A stretch of 64,000 nucleotides of DNA, taken from the NCBI GenBank assembly GCA_003132165.1, contig PKWW01000022.1, positions 76,134 to 140,133 on the forward strand, given 5' to 3'. Both the position numbers and the translations under genes were made by a program. Of the stretch, positions 31,960 to 42,623 are shown one piece after another. The notes under the pieces are model-generated. The model saw nothing but the letters and a program-made list of their open reading frames with translations. It was not told the DNA's origin and did not search any database. Source of the DNA: Acidimicrobiaceae bacterium. Lineage in GTDB: Bacteria > Actinomycetota > Acidimicrobiia > Acidimicrobiales > RAAP-2. Every line of letters starts with the position of its first letter. The stretch's first letter is position 1.

Positions 31960-33569
31960 ACCGAAATTTCGCTCGGCTGCTCGGGCCACGACCATTGGGT
32001 CCAGCGACCCATGGGCAGCACCAATACCCCGCCGAGCACCCCAACAGCCAGGGCGATCAACAGCGGATTGCTGTGCACGAGGCCCGCGAGGAGTTCGCGA
32101 CCGCCGGGCAAGCCAATAAACGGCCCGGCGATGGACAGTGCGAGTAACCAGAAGTGCTCGCGGCCCTGATAGCTTGCGGCGAGCAGTACGAGTCCCCAGG
32201 CGAAATACCACGGCTGGACGACGGGCCCGAGCTCGACGAAAAGTAGGAGCGCCACCGCGAGCGAGCGGACCCAGCCCCGCCGCTCACCGTAGATCAGCAG
32301 CCAGACGGCGAAACCAACCGCGGCGAGCAGACCAATGAACCTCGTCACCGACAGAATTGGCGAAAGGCTGATCGAATGCAGGCCAAGCGCGTGCAACGTG
32401 TTGGTGATCGCCATGCCGACGCCGGTCGCCGGTGCCGCCCACGAGCGGACCGTGCCATTGGAGAGCAGATTCTTCACCCACCCGAAGCCGAAGCCCGCAA
32501 GCTCGGTCCACAGGGCGAGGGTCGTCCCCGCGACGACGACGGCGATCAGAATCGGCCTTATCCGCTCTCGCACGCTGGCCTTGGGCCCGAGCCAGTTCCA
32601 GGCGATGAAGGCCAGCCCGAGCGCCGCGGGTGCTTTGATGGCAGTCGCGCACGAGACAAAAAATAGCCCCCACACCGGATGTCGCTTCACGGCCAGCGCG
32701 ATACCGACAACGAGGAACCCGGTCATGATCGCGTCGTTGTGGGCCCCGCCGATCAGGGTGAGCAGCACCAGTGGGTTCATCGCGGCGAGCACGAACGCCT
32801 CACCAGGGTCGCGGTTCATGGCGCGCGCGAGCAGCACGATGCCGTATCCGATCATCGCCACCGCGAAGACCTCGAGCAATCGCAGCCCGACGACCGTCGC
32901 CAACTGGTTGTGACGGGTGATCCTGTCAATCGAGCCGTCGAGGAACAAGAAGAACGGTCCGTAGGGCGCGGGCGTGTTGCCCCAGAGCGGGTCGACGGGA
33001 GTGACGTAGGGACTCGATCCGAGTGAGAAGGGACCGAGAATGTACGGGCTCAGGTGGTAACTGGTCATCTCACCCTGGGCCGCGTAGCTGAACACGTCAC
33101 GAGAGAACATCGGCGGCGCCGCGATCATCGGCGTCGCCCAGAGCAACAGCATCCACCAAAGTGACTTGAGCGACGCTCCGGGGTGCAACTTCATGACCTC
33201 AGCGAGTCGCAGCCACACCCTCATCAGGAGCAACAGACCGCCGTAGACCAACATGATCGACAACAGGAACTTGGTCTCGCTCGACGGACCCGCGGGGTAC
33301 GACGAAGGCTCGCCGAAGAACCACGTGTTGAGCATGTCGAACTTGAAAGGCGAGTTGGTGAACGATCCGCCAGCGAGAATCAGGCACATCGCGACGAATC
33401 CGAGCACAGCGGGCTGCCAGAGAAAACTCCAACCTTCGAAGGGGCCGGGCGTGAATCGCCCGAGCGGCGTGTAGCGGCGCTCGAGGAGCTGGACGCCCGA
33501 CTCGAATTTGCTGGCGACTCGTTCGTAGGTGCGTCGAACCGCAATCGCCCACGACTTCAGTCGGATCAC
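31956..33569 (-). CDS. Polytopic mannosyltransferase, MptB-like
   Basis: The 537-residue protein has about a dozen membrane spans and the loop FSRDVFSYAAQGEM followed by PYGPFFLFLDG and GGAHNDAIM, matching the polyprenol-phosphomannose-dependent alpha-1,6-mannosyltransferase family (MptA/MptB), which builds the mannan core of lipomannan on the outer face of the membrane. Start: GTG at 33569 behind GAAGGGAGTGGC; the frame continues upstream through a tRNA gene and is not credible there. The stop overlaps the convergent GNAT gene by four bases. The acceptor in this organism is unknown. Confidence 0.75.
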   Translation of the reverse strand: MIRLKSWAIAVRRTYERVASKFESGVQLLERRYTPLGRFTPGPFEGWSFLWQPAVLGFVAMCLILAGGSFTNSPFKFDMLNTWFFGEPSSYPAGPSSETKFLLSIMLVYGGLLLLMRVWLRLAEVMKLHPGASLKSLWWMLLLWATPMIAAPPMFSRDVFSYAAQGEMTSYHLSPYILGPFSLGSSPYVTPVDPLWGNTPAPYGPFFLFLDGSIDRITRHNQLATVVGLRLLEVFAVAMIGYGIVLLARAMNRDPGEAFVLAAMNPLVLLTLIGGAHNDAIMTGFLVVGIALAVKRHPVWGLFFVSCATAIKAPAALGLAFIAWNWLGPKASVRERIRPILIAVVVAGTTLALWTELAGFGFGWVKNLLSNGTVRSWAAPATGVGMAITNTLHALGLHSISLSPILSVTRFIGLLAAVGFAVWLLIYGERRGWVRSLAVALLLFVELGPVVQPWYFAWGLVLLAASYQGREHFWLLALSIAGPFIGLPGGRELLAGLVHSNPLLIALAVGVLGGVLVLPMGRWTQWSWPEQPSEISV

Positions 33570-33659
33570 GCCACTCCCTTCGCCCTTGGTCAGAGCAACC
33601 GTACTCCGCGTTTTCAACTCAGGACGCGGCCAATTCAGCGGAAACTGAATTGGCCATGG

Positions 33660-33741
33660 TGGGCCGGGAGGGATTTGAACCCCCGTAGGCAAAGCCGTCT
33701 GGTTTACAGCCAGATCCCATTGGCCGCTCGGGCACCGGCCC
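33660..33741 (-). tRNA. tRNA-Tyr (GTA anticodon)
   Basis: An 82-base class II cloverleaf on the minus strand: acceptor GGGCCGG/CCGGCCC, A discriminator, anticodon loop CTGTAAA, a long variable arm (ACGGCTTTGCCTAC) and T-loop TTCAAAT. No CCA is encoded beyond the first bases. Confidence 0.94.
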
Positions 33742-33804
33742 GCCGAGAATCCTACTGCTCTTCACCGACCCACTTCCAATGGAGCCAGCATCTACGATTC
33801 GAAC

Positions 33805-34293
33805 ATGCCAAGTTTCGACATTGTCTCTGAGATCGACCTGCAGGAAGTCCGCAATGCAGTGGACCAAGCCAACCGTGAGGCGACCACCCGTTTCGACTTC
33901 AAGGGAACGAACGCGACCATCGAGTTCAACGAGAAGGAGTTGACGCTGTCGGCCTCGACCGAGGACCGCCTGCGCGCCCTCTACCAACTCCTCGAAGAGA
34001 AGATGGTCAAGCGCTCGGTGTCGCTCAAGTCCCTCGACCCGGGCAAGATTGAAGAAGCGAGCCACAGTGCCGCACGACAGAAGATCGCACTGAAGGCCGG
34101 CATCTCCCAGGAGATCGGCAAGCAGATCAACAAGATGGTGAAGGAAATGGGAGTGAAGAACCTGAGTTCGTCGGTCCAGGGTGATCAGGTCCGTGTGACC
34201 GGCAAGCAGCGCGACGATCTGCAGCAGGCCATCGCGTTCTTCAAGCAGGCCGACATGTCGGTCCCACTGCAGTTCACTAACTTTCGCGACTGA
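33805..34293 (+). CDS. yajQ: YajQ-family nucleotide-binding protein
   Basis: The 162-residue protein matches the YajQ/UPF0234 family throughout: MPSFDIVSEIDLQEVRNAVD, TTRFDFKGTNATIEF, SASTEDRLRALYQLLEEK, and the closing QGDQVRVTGKQRDDLQQAIAFF. Family members bind cyclic di-GMP or nucleotides in some bacteria and form two RRM-like domains. TACGAT ends exactly 6 bases before the ATG and there is no Shine-Dalgarno, suggesting a leaderless transcript. Its 3' end overlaps the convergent gtrA-like gene. Confidence 0.93.
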   Translation: MPSFDIVSEIDLQEVRNAVDQANREATTRFDFKGTNATIEFNEKELTLSASTEDRLRALYQLLEEKMVKRSVSLKSLDPGKIEEASHSAARQKIALKAGISQEIGKQINKMVKEMGVKNLSSSVQGDQVRVTGKQRDDLQQAIAFFKQADMSVPLQFTNFRD

Positions 34294-34813
34294 TCCCGGT
34301 CTCCTCGACCACGAGGTGCTCATCGATGTCGTGGAGCTTGTCGGAGTGAAAGATCTTGTTGAAGACGAGAATCTTCAGGACCCAGAAGATCGCGAAGCTC
34401 AACAGGTTGACGCCGGCGACGAGACCGGTGTTGATGAGGTGGTCCCAGTTGTGCGTGTGCACCAGGTGCTTCACCCAGAGTGCGCCCAACATGGAAAAAC
34501 CGATGCCGAGGAACGACATCGACCAGTACGGCACGACTTCGTTTCGAAAGTGGCTCTTGCCGCGCTTGCCCCACGCCCACACCCGGTTGAGGTAGTACGA
34601 GGGGATGATGGCGATCACGTTACCGAAGAGCGTCGCCTCGAGCACACCGTGAATGATGTGGAAGCCGTACGTAATGAGGATCGCCGAGAGCGAGACGCCC
34701 GTCGTGATCACCGAACTGGTCGTGTAGCGGATAAGTTTCTTGCCCTGGTGGGTCTTTGACCACACCAAAAGGTCACTTATCCGTTTCGACACGCTCACCA
34801 CCCTACTTGGCAC
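34277..34813 (-). CDS. GtrA-like integral membrane protein
   Basis: A 178-residue protein with four membrane spans (about residues 28-50, 60-72, 92-110, 128-150) and GtrA-type features: LIRYTTSSVITTGVSL, then NVIAIIPSYYLNRVWAWGK. GtrA proteins are thought to flip undecaprenyl-linked sugars or assist cell-surface polysaccharide synthesis. Two starts are possible: GTG 34813, or GTG 34792 with a GGGTGG site upstream. A cell-envelope role is compatible with the nearby mannosyltransferase. Confidence 0.75.
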   Translation of the reverse strand: MPSRVVSVSKRISDLLVWSKTHQGKKLIRYTTSSVITTGVSLSAILITYGFHIIHGVLEATLFGNVIAIIPSYYLNRVWAWGKRGKSHFRNEVVPYWSMSFLGIGFSMLGALWVKHLVHTHNWDHLINTGLVAGVNLLSFAIFWVLKILVFNKIFHSDKLHDIDEHLVVEETGISRES

Positions 34814-34848
34814 GCCATCGTGGTACTGAGGAGTGACACAATGTATGA

Positions 34849-35712
34849 ATGTCTGAATCCTTAGAATTTCTGGTGAAGCTCCTCGATATCGAGACCATCG
34901 AGGTCAACACCTTCCGCGGTGAACACCCCGCGGAAGAGCGTCAGCGCACCTTTGGCGGTCAGGTCGCCGCCCAGGCGTTGATGGCGGCGGGTCGCACCGT
35001 CGAGCACGGAAAAGTGCACTCGCTGCACTCCTACTTTCTTCGCCCCGGCGACCCAAGCATCCCCATCCTCTTCGAAGTCGACCGGATCCGTGACGGCAAG
35101 AGTTTCACGACCAGGCGCGTCGTCGCCATCCAGCACGGGCGCGCCATTTACAACATGCAGGCGAGTTTCCACACCGAAGAGGTCAGTCTCGAGCACCAGG
35201 CCCCGATGCCCGACGTGGTCGGACCCGAGACGATCAAGCCAATGCTCGAGCGCATCAAGGACGGTGGCTTCGTGGTCGACGAGTGGTTCCAGCGCCAGCA
35301 CCCCATTGACCAGCGCTACGTCGGGGAGTTGCCGTGGAGCCCGCAGCGTAGTCTCGAGCCGCGCCAGCAGATCTGGATCAAGGCTGACGGCACACTGCCC
35401 GATGACCCTCTCCTGCACGCGTGCGTCATCACCTACGCGAGCGACATGAGCCTCATGGACGCCATCCTCATCCCCCATCAGATTCGCTGGGATGACGGAA
35501 CATTCATGGGCGCGAGCCTCGACCACTGCATGTGGTTCCACCGGGACCTTCGCGCCGACGAATGGATGCTCTACGACATGGAGTCGCCAATCGCCCACGG
35601 GGGGCGCGGCCTCGCGCGCGGCTTCCTCTTCAACCAAGCGGGAAAGTTGCAAGTCTCAATGGTCCAAGAGGGGCTCACGCGCATCGTTGACCCCACGAAG
35701 AACAAGCACTAA
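34849..35712 (+). CDS. tesB: Acyl-CoA thioesterase II
   Basis: The 287-residue double hot-dog protein matches TesB: RTFGGQVAAQALMAAGRTV, HSLHSYFLRPGDPSIPI, RDGKSFTTRRVVAIQHGRAI in the first half and LMDAILIPHQIRW, SLDHCMWFHR, GRGLARGFLFNQAGKL in the second. It hydrolyses acyl-CoA to free acid and CoA. It is divergent from gtrA (35-base gap). GAGGAG lies rather far (about 14 bases) from the ATG. Confidence 0.92.
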   Translation: MSESLEFLVKLLDIETIEVNTFRGEHPAEERQRTFGGQVAAQALMAAGRTVEHGKVHSLHSYFLRPGDPSIPILFEVDRIRDGKSFTTRRVVAIQHGRAIYNMQASFHTEEVSLEHQAPMPDVVGPETIKPMLERIKDGGFVVDEWFQRQHPIDQRYVGELPWSPQRSLEPRQQIWIKADGTLPDDPLLHACVITYASDMSLMDAILIPHQIRWDDGTFMGASLDHCMWFHRDLRADEWMLYDMESPIAHGGRGLARGFLFNQAGKLQVSMVQEGLTRIVDPTKNKH

Positions 35713-35862
35713 CTCACAACAGGCCCTGATACGCAGCGGGCCGCCAACGACTGCGAGACAATCGCTGCGAGCTCAGCCGCCACCGGTCACCACGTGGCTC
35801 GCCGTTTACATCCGTATGCTCGCAACAACTCATCGAGGCGACCAACGCCAAAAGTGAAACCG
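35713..35862. other. Convergent gap between tesB and gltA
   Basis: No gene is seen in these 150 bases. A weak inverted repeat, GGCCC (35722-35726) with GGGCC (35738-35742), lies just past the tesB stop and could act as a terminator, but the 11-base loop makes it a poor candidate. Confidence 0.3.
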
Positions 35863-37167
35863 TTAAGCGCGCTGAGCGATGGGAACGTAGTTGCGAACTT
35901 CTGGGCCGATGTAGAGCTGGCGAGGACGCGCAATCTTCATGTCCTGGTTCAGCAACTCTTGGAAGTGGGCCAGCCAGCCCGACGTGCGCGGAATCGCGAA
36001 CAGCACGGTGAACATCTCGACCGGGAAACCCATGGCCTGATAGATGAGTCCCGAGTAGAAGTCCACGTTGGGGTAGAGCCGACGCGAGATGAAGTAATCA
36101 TCCTTCAGCGCAATCTCTTCGAGCTTCAAGGCGATGTCAAGTAGCGGGTTCTTGCCGGTGACCTTGAAGACGTCATCGGCAGTCTTCTTGATGATGGTCG
36201 CGCGCGGGTCGAAGTTCTTGTAGACGCGGTGACCGAAGCCTTCGAGCTTCGTCTTGCCCTGCTTCACGGTCTCGATGAAGGCTGGGATGTTCTCGATGCT
36301 GCCGATCTTGTTGAGCATCTTGAGCACCGCTTCGTTCGCGCCACCGTGGCGCGGGCCATAGAGCGCTGCGGTCGCCGCTGCGGTCGCGACGTAGGGATCG
36401 CCGTGGGAGGAGCCCACGACGCGCATCGCGGTGGTGCCGCAGTTCTGCTCGTGGTCGGCGTGCAGGATAAACAGCACGTCGAGTGCCCTGGCGAGAATCG
36501 GGTCCGGCTCGTAACGCGGCTCGGCGACCTTCCACATCATCGAAAGGAAGTTCTGGGTGTAGCCGAGCGAGTTGTCCGGGTATACGAACGGCATGCCGAC
36601 CGAGAAGCGGTGCGCGGCGGCGGCGAGCGTGGGCATCTTCGCGATCAGGCGCACGACCTGCTTGTGCAGGATCTCAGGGTCGTCGAGGACTTTGGCGTCC
36701 TTGTAGTAGGTCGACAGCGCCGCGATCGCGGACACCAGCATCCCCATCGGGTGCGCGTCGTAGTTGAAACCTTCCAGGAAGCGCTTGCGGACGTTCTCGT
36801 GAATGAAGGTGTGATACGTGATCTCCTTGTTCCACTCGGCCGACTCCGCGGCCGTCGGCAACTCCCCGTGATTCAAGAGATAGGCGACTTCGAGGTAGGT
36901 CGACTGTTCGGCGAGCTGCTCAATGGGATAGCCGCCATACCGGAGTATTCCGGCGTCGCCGTCAAGATAGGTAATGGCGGATTCACACGCGGCGGTCGCC
37001 ATGAAGCCGGGATCGTAAAACCAAACACCTGGTACAGCCTTTGAGAAATCCTTCGCGGCGATGCCACCGTTTTCTATAGGAATTTCTCGAGTTTCACCAG
37101 TGCGATTGTCGATCACGGTAATGGACTCGGTCACGGTTCCTCGATTCAACTTAGGGGGCATGGCCAT
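35863..37167 (-). CDS. gltA: Citrate synthase
   Basis: The enzyme condenses acetyl-CoA with oxaloacetate. The product (434 residues from this start) has the type II hexameric pattern: ITVIDNRTGE at the start, GGYPIEQLAEQSTYLEVAYL, FSVGMPFVYPDN, the active-site HADHEQNCGTTAMR and GFGHRVYKNFDPRA with catalytic His and Asp, and a late DFYSGLIYQAMGFP. The start is uncertain: ATG 37167 is used; ATG 37161 and a TTG at 37194, three bases from the previous stop, are alternatives. It supplies the TCA cycle and follows an uncharacterised membrane-anchored gene. Confidence 0.93.
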   Translation of the reverse strand: MAMPPKLNRGTVTESITVIDNRTGETREIPIENGGIAAKDFSKAVPGVWFYDPGFMATAACESAITYLDGDAGILRYGGYPIEQLAEQSTYLEVAYLLNHGELPTAAESAEWNKEITYHTFIHENVRKRFLEGFNYDAHPMGMLVSAIAALSTYYKDAKVLDDPEILHKQVVRLIAKMPTLAAAAHRFSVGMPFVYPDNSLGYTQNFLSMMWKVAEPRYEPDPILARALDVLFILHADHEQNCGTTAMRVVGSSHGDPYVATAAATAALYGPRHGGANEAVLKMLNKIGSIENIPAFIETVKQGKTKLEGFGHRVYKNFDPRATIIKKTADDVFKVTGKNPLLDIALKLEEIALKDDYFISRRLYPNVDFYSGLIYQAMGFPVEMFTVLFAIPRTSGWLAHFQELLNQDMKIARPRQLYIGPEVRNYVPIAQRA

Positions 37168-37197
37168 CGTAGGCGAACTCGCCGGTAGGCCCAACTT

Positions 37198-38208
37198 CTA
37201 GGAGTTCCCCGACGGCGACACTATGACGCTGTAGCGACGAAGTCGCGACATTTTCGCCCCCGCCGGCGCGCCGGCGACGCTGATCGTCAGGATCGCATGC
37301 TCGCTGTTCGCCATCGAGAACAATTTGGGCACGAAGGCGAACGACGCCAGTGGTCCAATGGTCGTGCTGAGCGATTGGCGGCTCGCGACCCCCAGGTGAT
37401 TGGTCAGCGACAGCGTCACCGTGACCATGACCGGCTGGTCGGCATAACTGGCGTTGGAGACCGAGATGCCAAGGCGCATCGATGACGTCGGGGGCAACAG
37501 CAACTCGCCCGCAATCGCGGGCAGCGGGGCCGGATTCACCGACACCGCCGAGATGCCGATCCCTCGCGTCACCTGGAGCGACACGGAGTGATTGAGTAAC
37601 CCGAGCACGGTCGCGATGTTGAGCAAGGCACTAGAATTGCTGGTCGCGAGCAGCGTGACTCGTCCGGGCTCCCTGTGCAGCCCCCACCGCGCGACCTTCC
37701 ACTGCTCGGACGTCGCCATCAATGATGACTGGGCGTTCGCGACGGTGGTGGTGGCCGTGTCCTTGGTCGCCGTCGCCGTCCAGGGCAGGCTCATCGAATG
37801 AGCCACGTTGGCGAGTAGCACCTCGTAGTCGTCGGCCCTCTGCTCGGTCAACTGGCCGAGCACGTCGTTCACCCCGTGGGCGAGGTGCGGCCGGCGAAGC
37901 AGATTCGCCTCGGACTGCCAGAGCGGCAGTTGCTCTTGCAACTGTTCAAGACGGGCCGCGAACACGGGACGGGTCAAGGTCTGGCCGTGCGTAAGCAAGT
38001 AGGTGAGGTGCCCGTCGAAGTCGTTCTCCTGGGTCACCACTGCGTTGGCGAACGCGGCGAAGGTGCGGTTCTCGGTCTTTCGCGGACTGATGGCGCCATG
38101 GGCCGACCGGGAGACGTCTCGCGCAAAGACCAAGACGAGCAACGTGACGACGAGCGCCACGGTCAAGAGCAGCGTGTGTCGACGACGTTGAGCGCGAGTG
38201 CGGGCCAC
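37198..38208 (-). CDS. Membrane-anchored protein of unknown function
   Basis: The 336-residue product has a basic N terminus (MARTRAQRRRH), one membrane span at about residues 12-29, and a large extracytoplasmic part. Residues ~45-140 look helical (many Gln/Leu/Glu), and the C-terminal half is Val/Ser-rich with beta-type segments (PVMVTVTLSLTNHLGV), reminiscent of an immunoglobulin-like domain. I recognise no family. TAAGTT lies 8 bases ahead of the GTG start, suggesting a leaderless mRNA. It ends three bases before a possible gltA start, so the two may be co-transcribed. Confidence 0.6.
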   Translation of the reverse strand: MARTRAQRRRHTLLLTVALVVTLLVLVFARDVSRSAHGAISPRKTENRTFAAFANAVVTQENDFDGHLTYLLTHGQTLTRPVFAARLEQLQEQLPLWQSEANLLRRPHLAHGVNDVLGQLTEQRADDYEVLLANVAHSMSLPWTATATKDTATTTVANAQSSLMATSEQWKVARWGLHREPGRVTLLATSNSSALLNIATVLGLLNHSVSLQVTRGIGISAVSVNPAPLPAIAGELLLPPTSSMRLGISVSNASYADQPVMVTVTLSLTNHLGVASRQSLSTTIGPLASFAFVPKLFSMANSEHAILTISVAGAPAGAKMSRLRRYSVIVSPSGNS

Positions 38209-38257
38209 GTCGTAAGAACTTACTCACTCACCAAATCAGCGAGTCCGTAGCCGACGA

Positions 38258-39571
38258 TTACTCCTCGTCGTAGTCCTCGACGTCGATGATCTCCGAAACT
38301 CCCTCAGCGAGGGGGTTCTCCGGGTCGAGCCCCCACCGCGCGTCGTTCAGGGCTACAGGTTCTTCGTGGATACTGGCCAGCTCGGGCACGCTCTTGGCGC
38401 GCTGCGCGCCGCCTAGGCGACGGATCTCGCGCGCCGAAACTATGAGCCGCGACTCGACCGACTTGACCACCTGGTTGTAGTTGCCCACGGTGTCATTCAG
38501 CGATCTTCCGAGTTTCGCGATCGGCTCGGCGACCAGACGGATCCGATCGACGATCTTCTCGGCGAGGTCGAGGATCTCCTTCGCGTTGATCTGCGAGTTG
38601 TGCTCACGAAGTATCAGCGCCACCGACCACAGGAGCGAAAGCAGGTTCGTCGGCCCGACGACGAGGACCCGCTCCTTGGCGGCGAACTCGTGCAGCGTCG
38701 GATCGGCGTCAAAGGCGGCCGTGATAGCGGCGTCGCTCGGGACGAAGCACACCGTGAACTCGGGCGCCGGCGTGATCACCTCCCAGTAGGACTTCTCCTT
38801 CAGCGTCCTCACATGGCCGCGGAGCTTGCGGGCGAATTCCTCGAAGTGGCGCCGGCGCTCTTCAACGTCCTCGGTGGCGATCGCACGCTCGAAGTCGTCG
38901 AACGGGAACTTCGCGTCAATCGCGATACGCACGCCATTGGGCATGTTCACGATGCAGTCGGGTCGAAGGGACCGGCCCAGATCGTTGACACCCGTGACCT
39001 GAAGGTCGTAGTCGATGTTGCGGTGCAGGCCCGAGACTTCCATCACGTTGGCGAGTTGGATCTCACCCCATTTACCTCGCTGGTCACCACGGCCCAGCAA
39101 CTGATTCAATCGTCGCGTCTCCGCCTGGGTCTTCTGCTGGGCGTCAAGCAACTCACTGGCCCTGTTCTTCACGTCCGAGAGCGCTCCCACGTGTTCCTTG
39201 TTGAAATCGGCCAGATTCCGTTTGTACTCATCCAGAAGGTCCTCGAGTGGTTTCAGCGTGTGCGTCAGTTTTGAGTCGCGTTCTTTCAAGACCTGTTCCT
39301 GGGACAGGTTGAACTGCTCCACGGTCTGTCGCAGGACCCGGTTCGACGTGTTCTCGAACGTCACGTCGAGATTATTGAGCGCCGTCTCGTGTTCGAGGCG
39401 TTCGCGCTCCAGCATCGCCTGGGTCGATTCAAGCTGCGTATCACGCACCGCCAACTCTTGGTTCGCCGTCGCCAAGGCGTCACGCGTCGACTGACTTCTC
39501 TTGATCGAAAGGCTCCAGGCGACGGCGGCCCCGAACACCACGCCGACGATGCCGATAAGAAGTGCCAACAT
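38258..39571 (-). CDS. rmuC: DNA recombination protein RmuC
   Basis: The 437-residue protein has an N-terminal membrane anchor (MLALLIGIVGVVFGAAVAW), a long coiled coil (about residues 25-160), and the RmuC nuclease-like domain: RGKWGEIQLANVMEVSGL, PDCIVNMPNGVRIAIDAKFP (active-site Asp-x-Lys), and NLLSLLWSVALILRE. RmuC limits inversions at short repeats in E. coli. ATG at 39571 is preferred over an upstream in-frame start because of the GAAAGGGAAAG site. It ends in an acidic tail. Confidence 0.9.
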   Translation of the reverse strand: MLALLIGIVGVVFGAAVAWSLSIKRSQSTRDALATANQELAVRDTQLESTQAMLERERLEHETALNNLDVTFENTSNRVLRQTVEQFNLSQEQVLKERDSKLTHTLKPLEDLLDEYKRNLADFNKEHVGALSDVKNRASELLDAQQKTQAETRRLNQLLGRGDQRGKWGEIQLANVMEVSGLHRNIDYDLQVTGVNDLGRSLRPDCIVNMPNGVRIAIDAKFPFDDFERAIATEDVEERRRHFEEFARKLRGHVRTLKEKSYWEVITPAPEFTVCFVPSDAAITAAFDADPTLHEFAAKERVLVVGPTNLLSLLWSVALILREHNSQINAKEILDLAEKIVDRIRLVAEPIAKLGRSLNDTVGNYNQVVKSVESRLIVSAREIRRLGGAQRAKSVPELASIHEEPVALNDARWGLDPENPLAEGVSEIIDVEDYDEE

Positions 39572-39639
39572 TGACTTTCCCTTTCGTTGGATCACCAACA
39601 CCCTAGATAAGTGCTGTTACACCCAGGTAGCCTTTACCC

Positions 39640-41342
<1,703 letters not shown>

Positions 41343-41348
41343 CTAGGT

Positions 41349-42563
41349 CTACGCGTCGAGACCGAACGCAGTGTGCAGGGCACGAACTGCGTCGCCCACC
41401 TTCTCCGCGCGAAGCACGCACGAAATTCGAATTGAACTCGTCGAGATCATCTCGATATTGATTCCATTGTCGTAAAGCGTCTCGAACATCAGCGCGGTCA
41501 CGCCGGGATTCGACTTCATTCCCGCGCCGATGATTGACACGCGTCCGATTTTGTCGTCGGTCGTCACGAACGCGGCACCAATCTGCTCCTTGACGTGCGC
41601 ACAGGTCTCTGCGGCGGCAGCGAGTTCGGTCTTCGCGACGGTGAATGAGATGTCGGTAAGCCCGTTCGCGGCGGTGTTTTGGACGATCATGTCGACGTTG
41701 ATGCCACGGTCGGCGAGCTCGCGAAAGAGCTTCGCGGCAATGCCGGGACGGTCGGGCACCCCGCCCACCGTCACCTTCGCCTCGGACTTGTCGTCGGTGA
41801 TGGCTGATACGACGGCTTCTTCCATAGTGGGGTCCTCCTCCACAATCCAGGTACCTGGCTCCCAGGTGAAACTTGATCGAACGTGCAGCGGGACGCCGTG
41901 ACGACGCGCGAACTCGACGGAGCGCAGCATCAACACGCGCCCCCCGGTGGCGGCAATCTCCATCATCTCGTCGAAGGAAACCTTCGCGAGACGACGGGCC
42001 TTGGCGACAACGCGCGGATCCGCGGAAAAGACGCCGGTCACGTCGGTGTAGATCTCGCACACGTCGGCCTTCAAGGCGGCCGCGAGCGCCACGGCGGTGA
42101 CGTCCGACCCGCCACGGCCAAGCGTCGTGATGTCCTTCTCGGTCGAGACACCCTGGAAGCCGGCGACGACCGGCACGAGTCCCGCATCGAGCGCCTCACG
42201 GATCCGGTCGGGGCGAATTTCGAGGATCTTGGCGCGGGTGTGGTCGGTGTCGGTGATGATGCCCGCCTGGGACCCGGTGAACGAGGCCGACTCCACACCG
42301 TGATCGGCAAGCGCCATGCTCACCAGTGCCATGGAAATACGCTCGCCGGCGGTGAGCAACATGTCAAGTTCGCGTGGCGGGCGGGTCGGCGACACGTCAT
42401 CGGCGAGGCGAATCAACTCGTCAGTGAACTTTCCCATCGCCGAAACGACCACGACGACGTCATCGCCGGCCTCGCGCGTACGGGCCACATGGTCAGCAAC
42501 GGCACGGATTCTCTCCGCATCTCCGACCGAAGTGCCACCGTACTTTTGAACAACGAGCGCCAT
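41349..42563 (-). CDS. lysC: Aspartate kinase
   Basis: First committed step of the aspartate family; phosphorylates aspartate. The 404-residue protein has KYGGTSVGD at the N terminus, [18 protein letters not shown] (~residues 43-60), [16 protein letters not shown], and C-terminal ACT repeats ([19 protein letters not shown], and [16 protein letters not shown]), implying feedback by lysine and/or threonine. ATG 42563 is the family start; the frame is open upstream, but that stretch lies in the promoter region. TAATCT lies 8 bases ahead. Actinobacterial lysC often also encodes an internal beta-subunit start; I did not identify one. Confidence 0.94.
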   Translation of the reverse strand: MALVVQKYGGTSVGDAERIRAVADHVARTREAGDDVVVVVSAMGKFTDELIRLADDVSPTRPPRELDMLLTAGERISMALVSMALADHGVESASFTGSQAGIITDTDHTRAKILEIRPDRIREALDAGLVPVVAGFQGVSTEKDITTLGRGGSDVTAVALAAALKADVCEIYTDVTGVFSADPRVVAKARRLAKVSFDEMMEIAATGGRVLMLRSVEFARRHGVPLHVRSSFTWEPGTWIVEEDPTMEEAVVSAITDDKSEAKVTVGGVPDRPGIAAKLFRELADRGINVDMIVQNTAANGLTDISFTVAKTELAAAAETCAHVKEQIGAAFVTTDDKIGRVSIIGAGMKSNPGVTALMFETLYDNGINIEMISTSSIRISCVLRAEKVGDAVRALHTAFGLDA

Positions 42564-42571
42564 GCACATAG

Positions 42572-42616
42572 AGATTAGTTGAGCGGAACAGAGGCCCACT
42601 TTGGGCCTACTAAAGT
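42572..42616. promoter_or_regulatory. Divergent lysC / FKBP promoter region with 17-bp palindrome
   Basis: The 60-base gap holds -10-like TAATCT for lysC (42577-42572, minus) and TAAAGT for the FKBP gene (42611-42616, plus), flanking the perfect inverted repeat AGGCCCA-CTT-TGGGCCT (42592-42608). The repeat could be an operator serving both genes. Both starts lie 7-8 bases from the -10 words. Confidence 0.5.
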
Positions 42617-42623
42617 CGCACCC

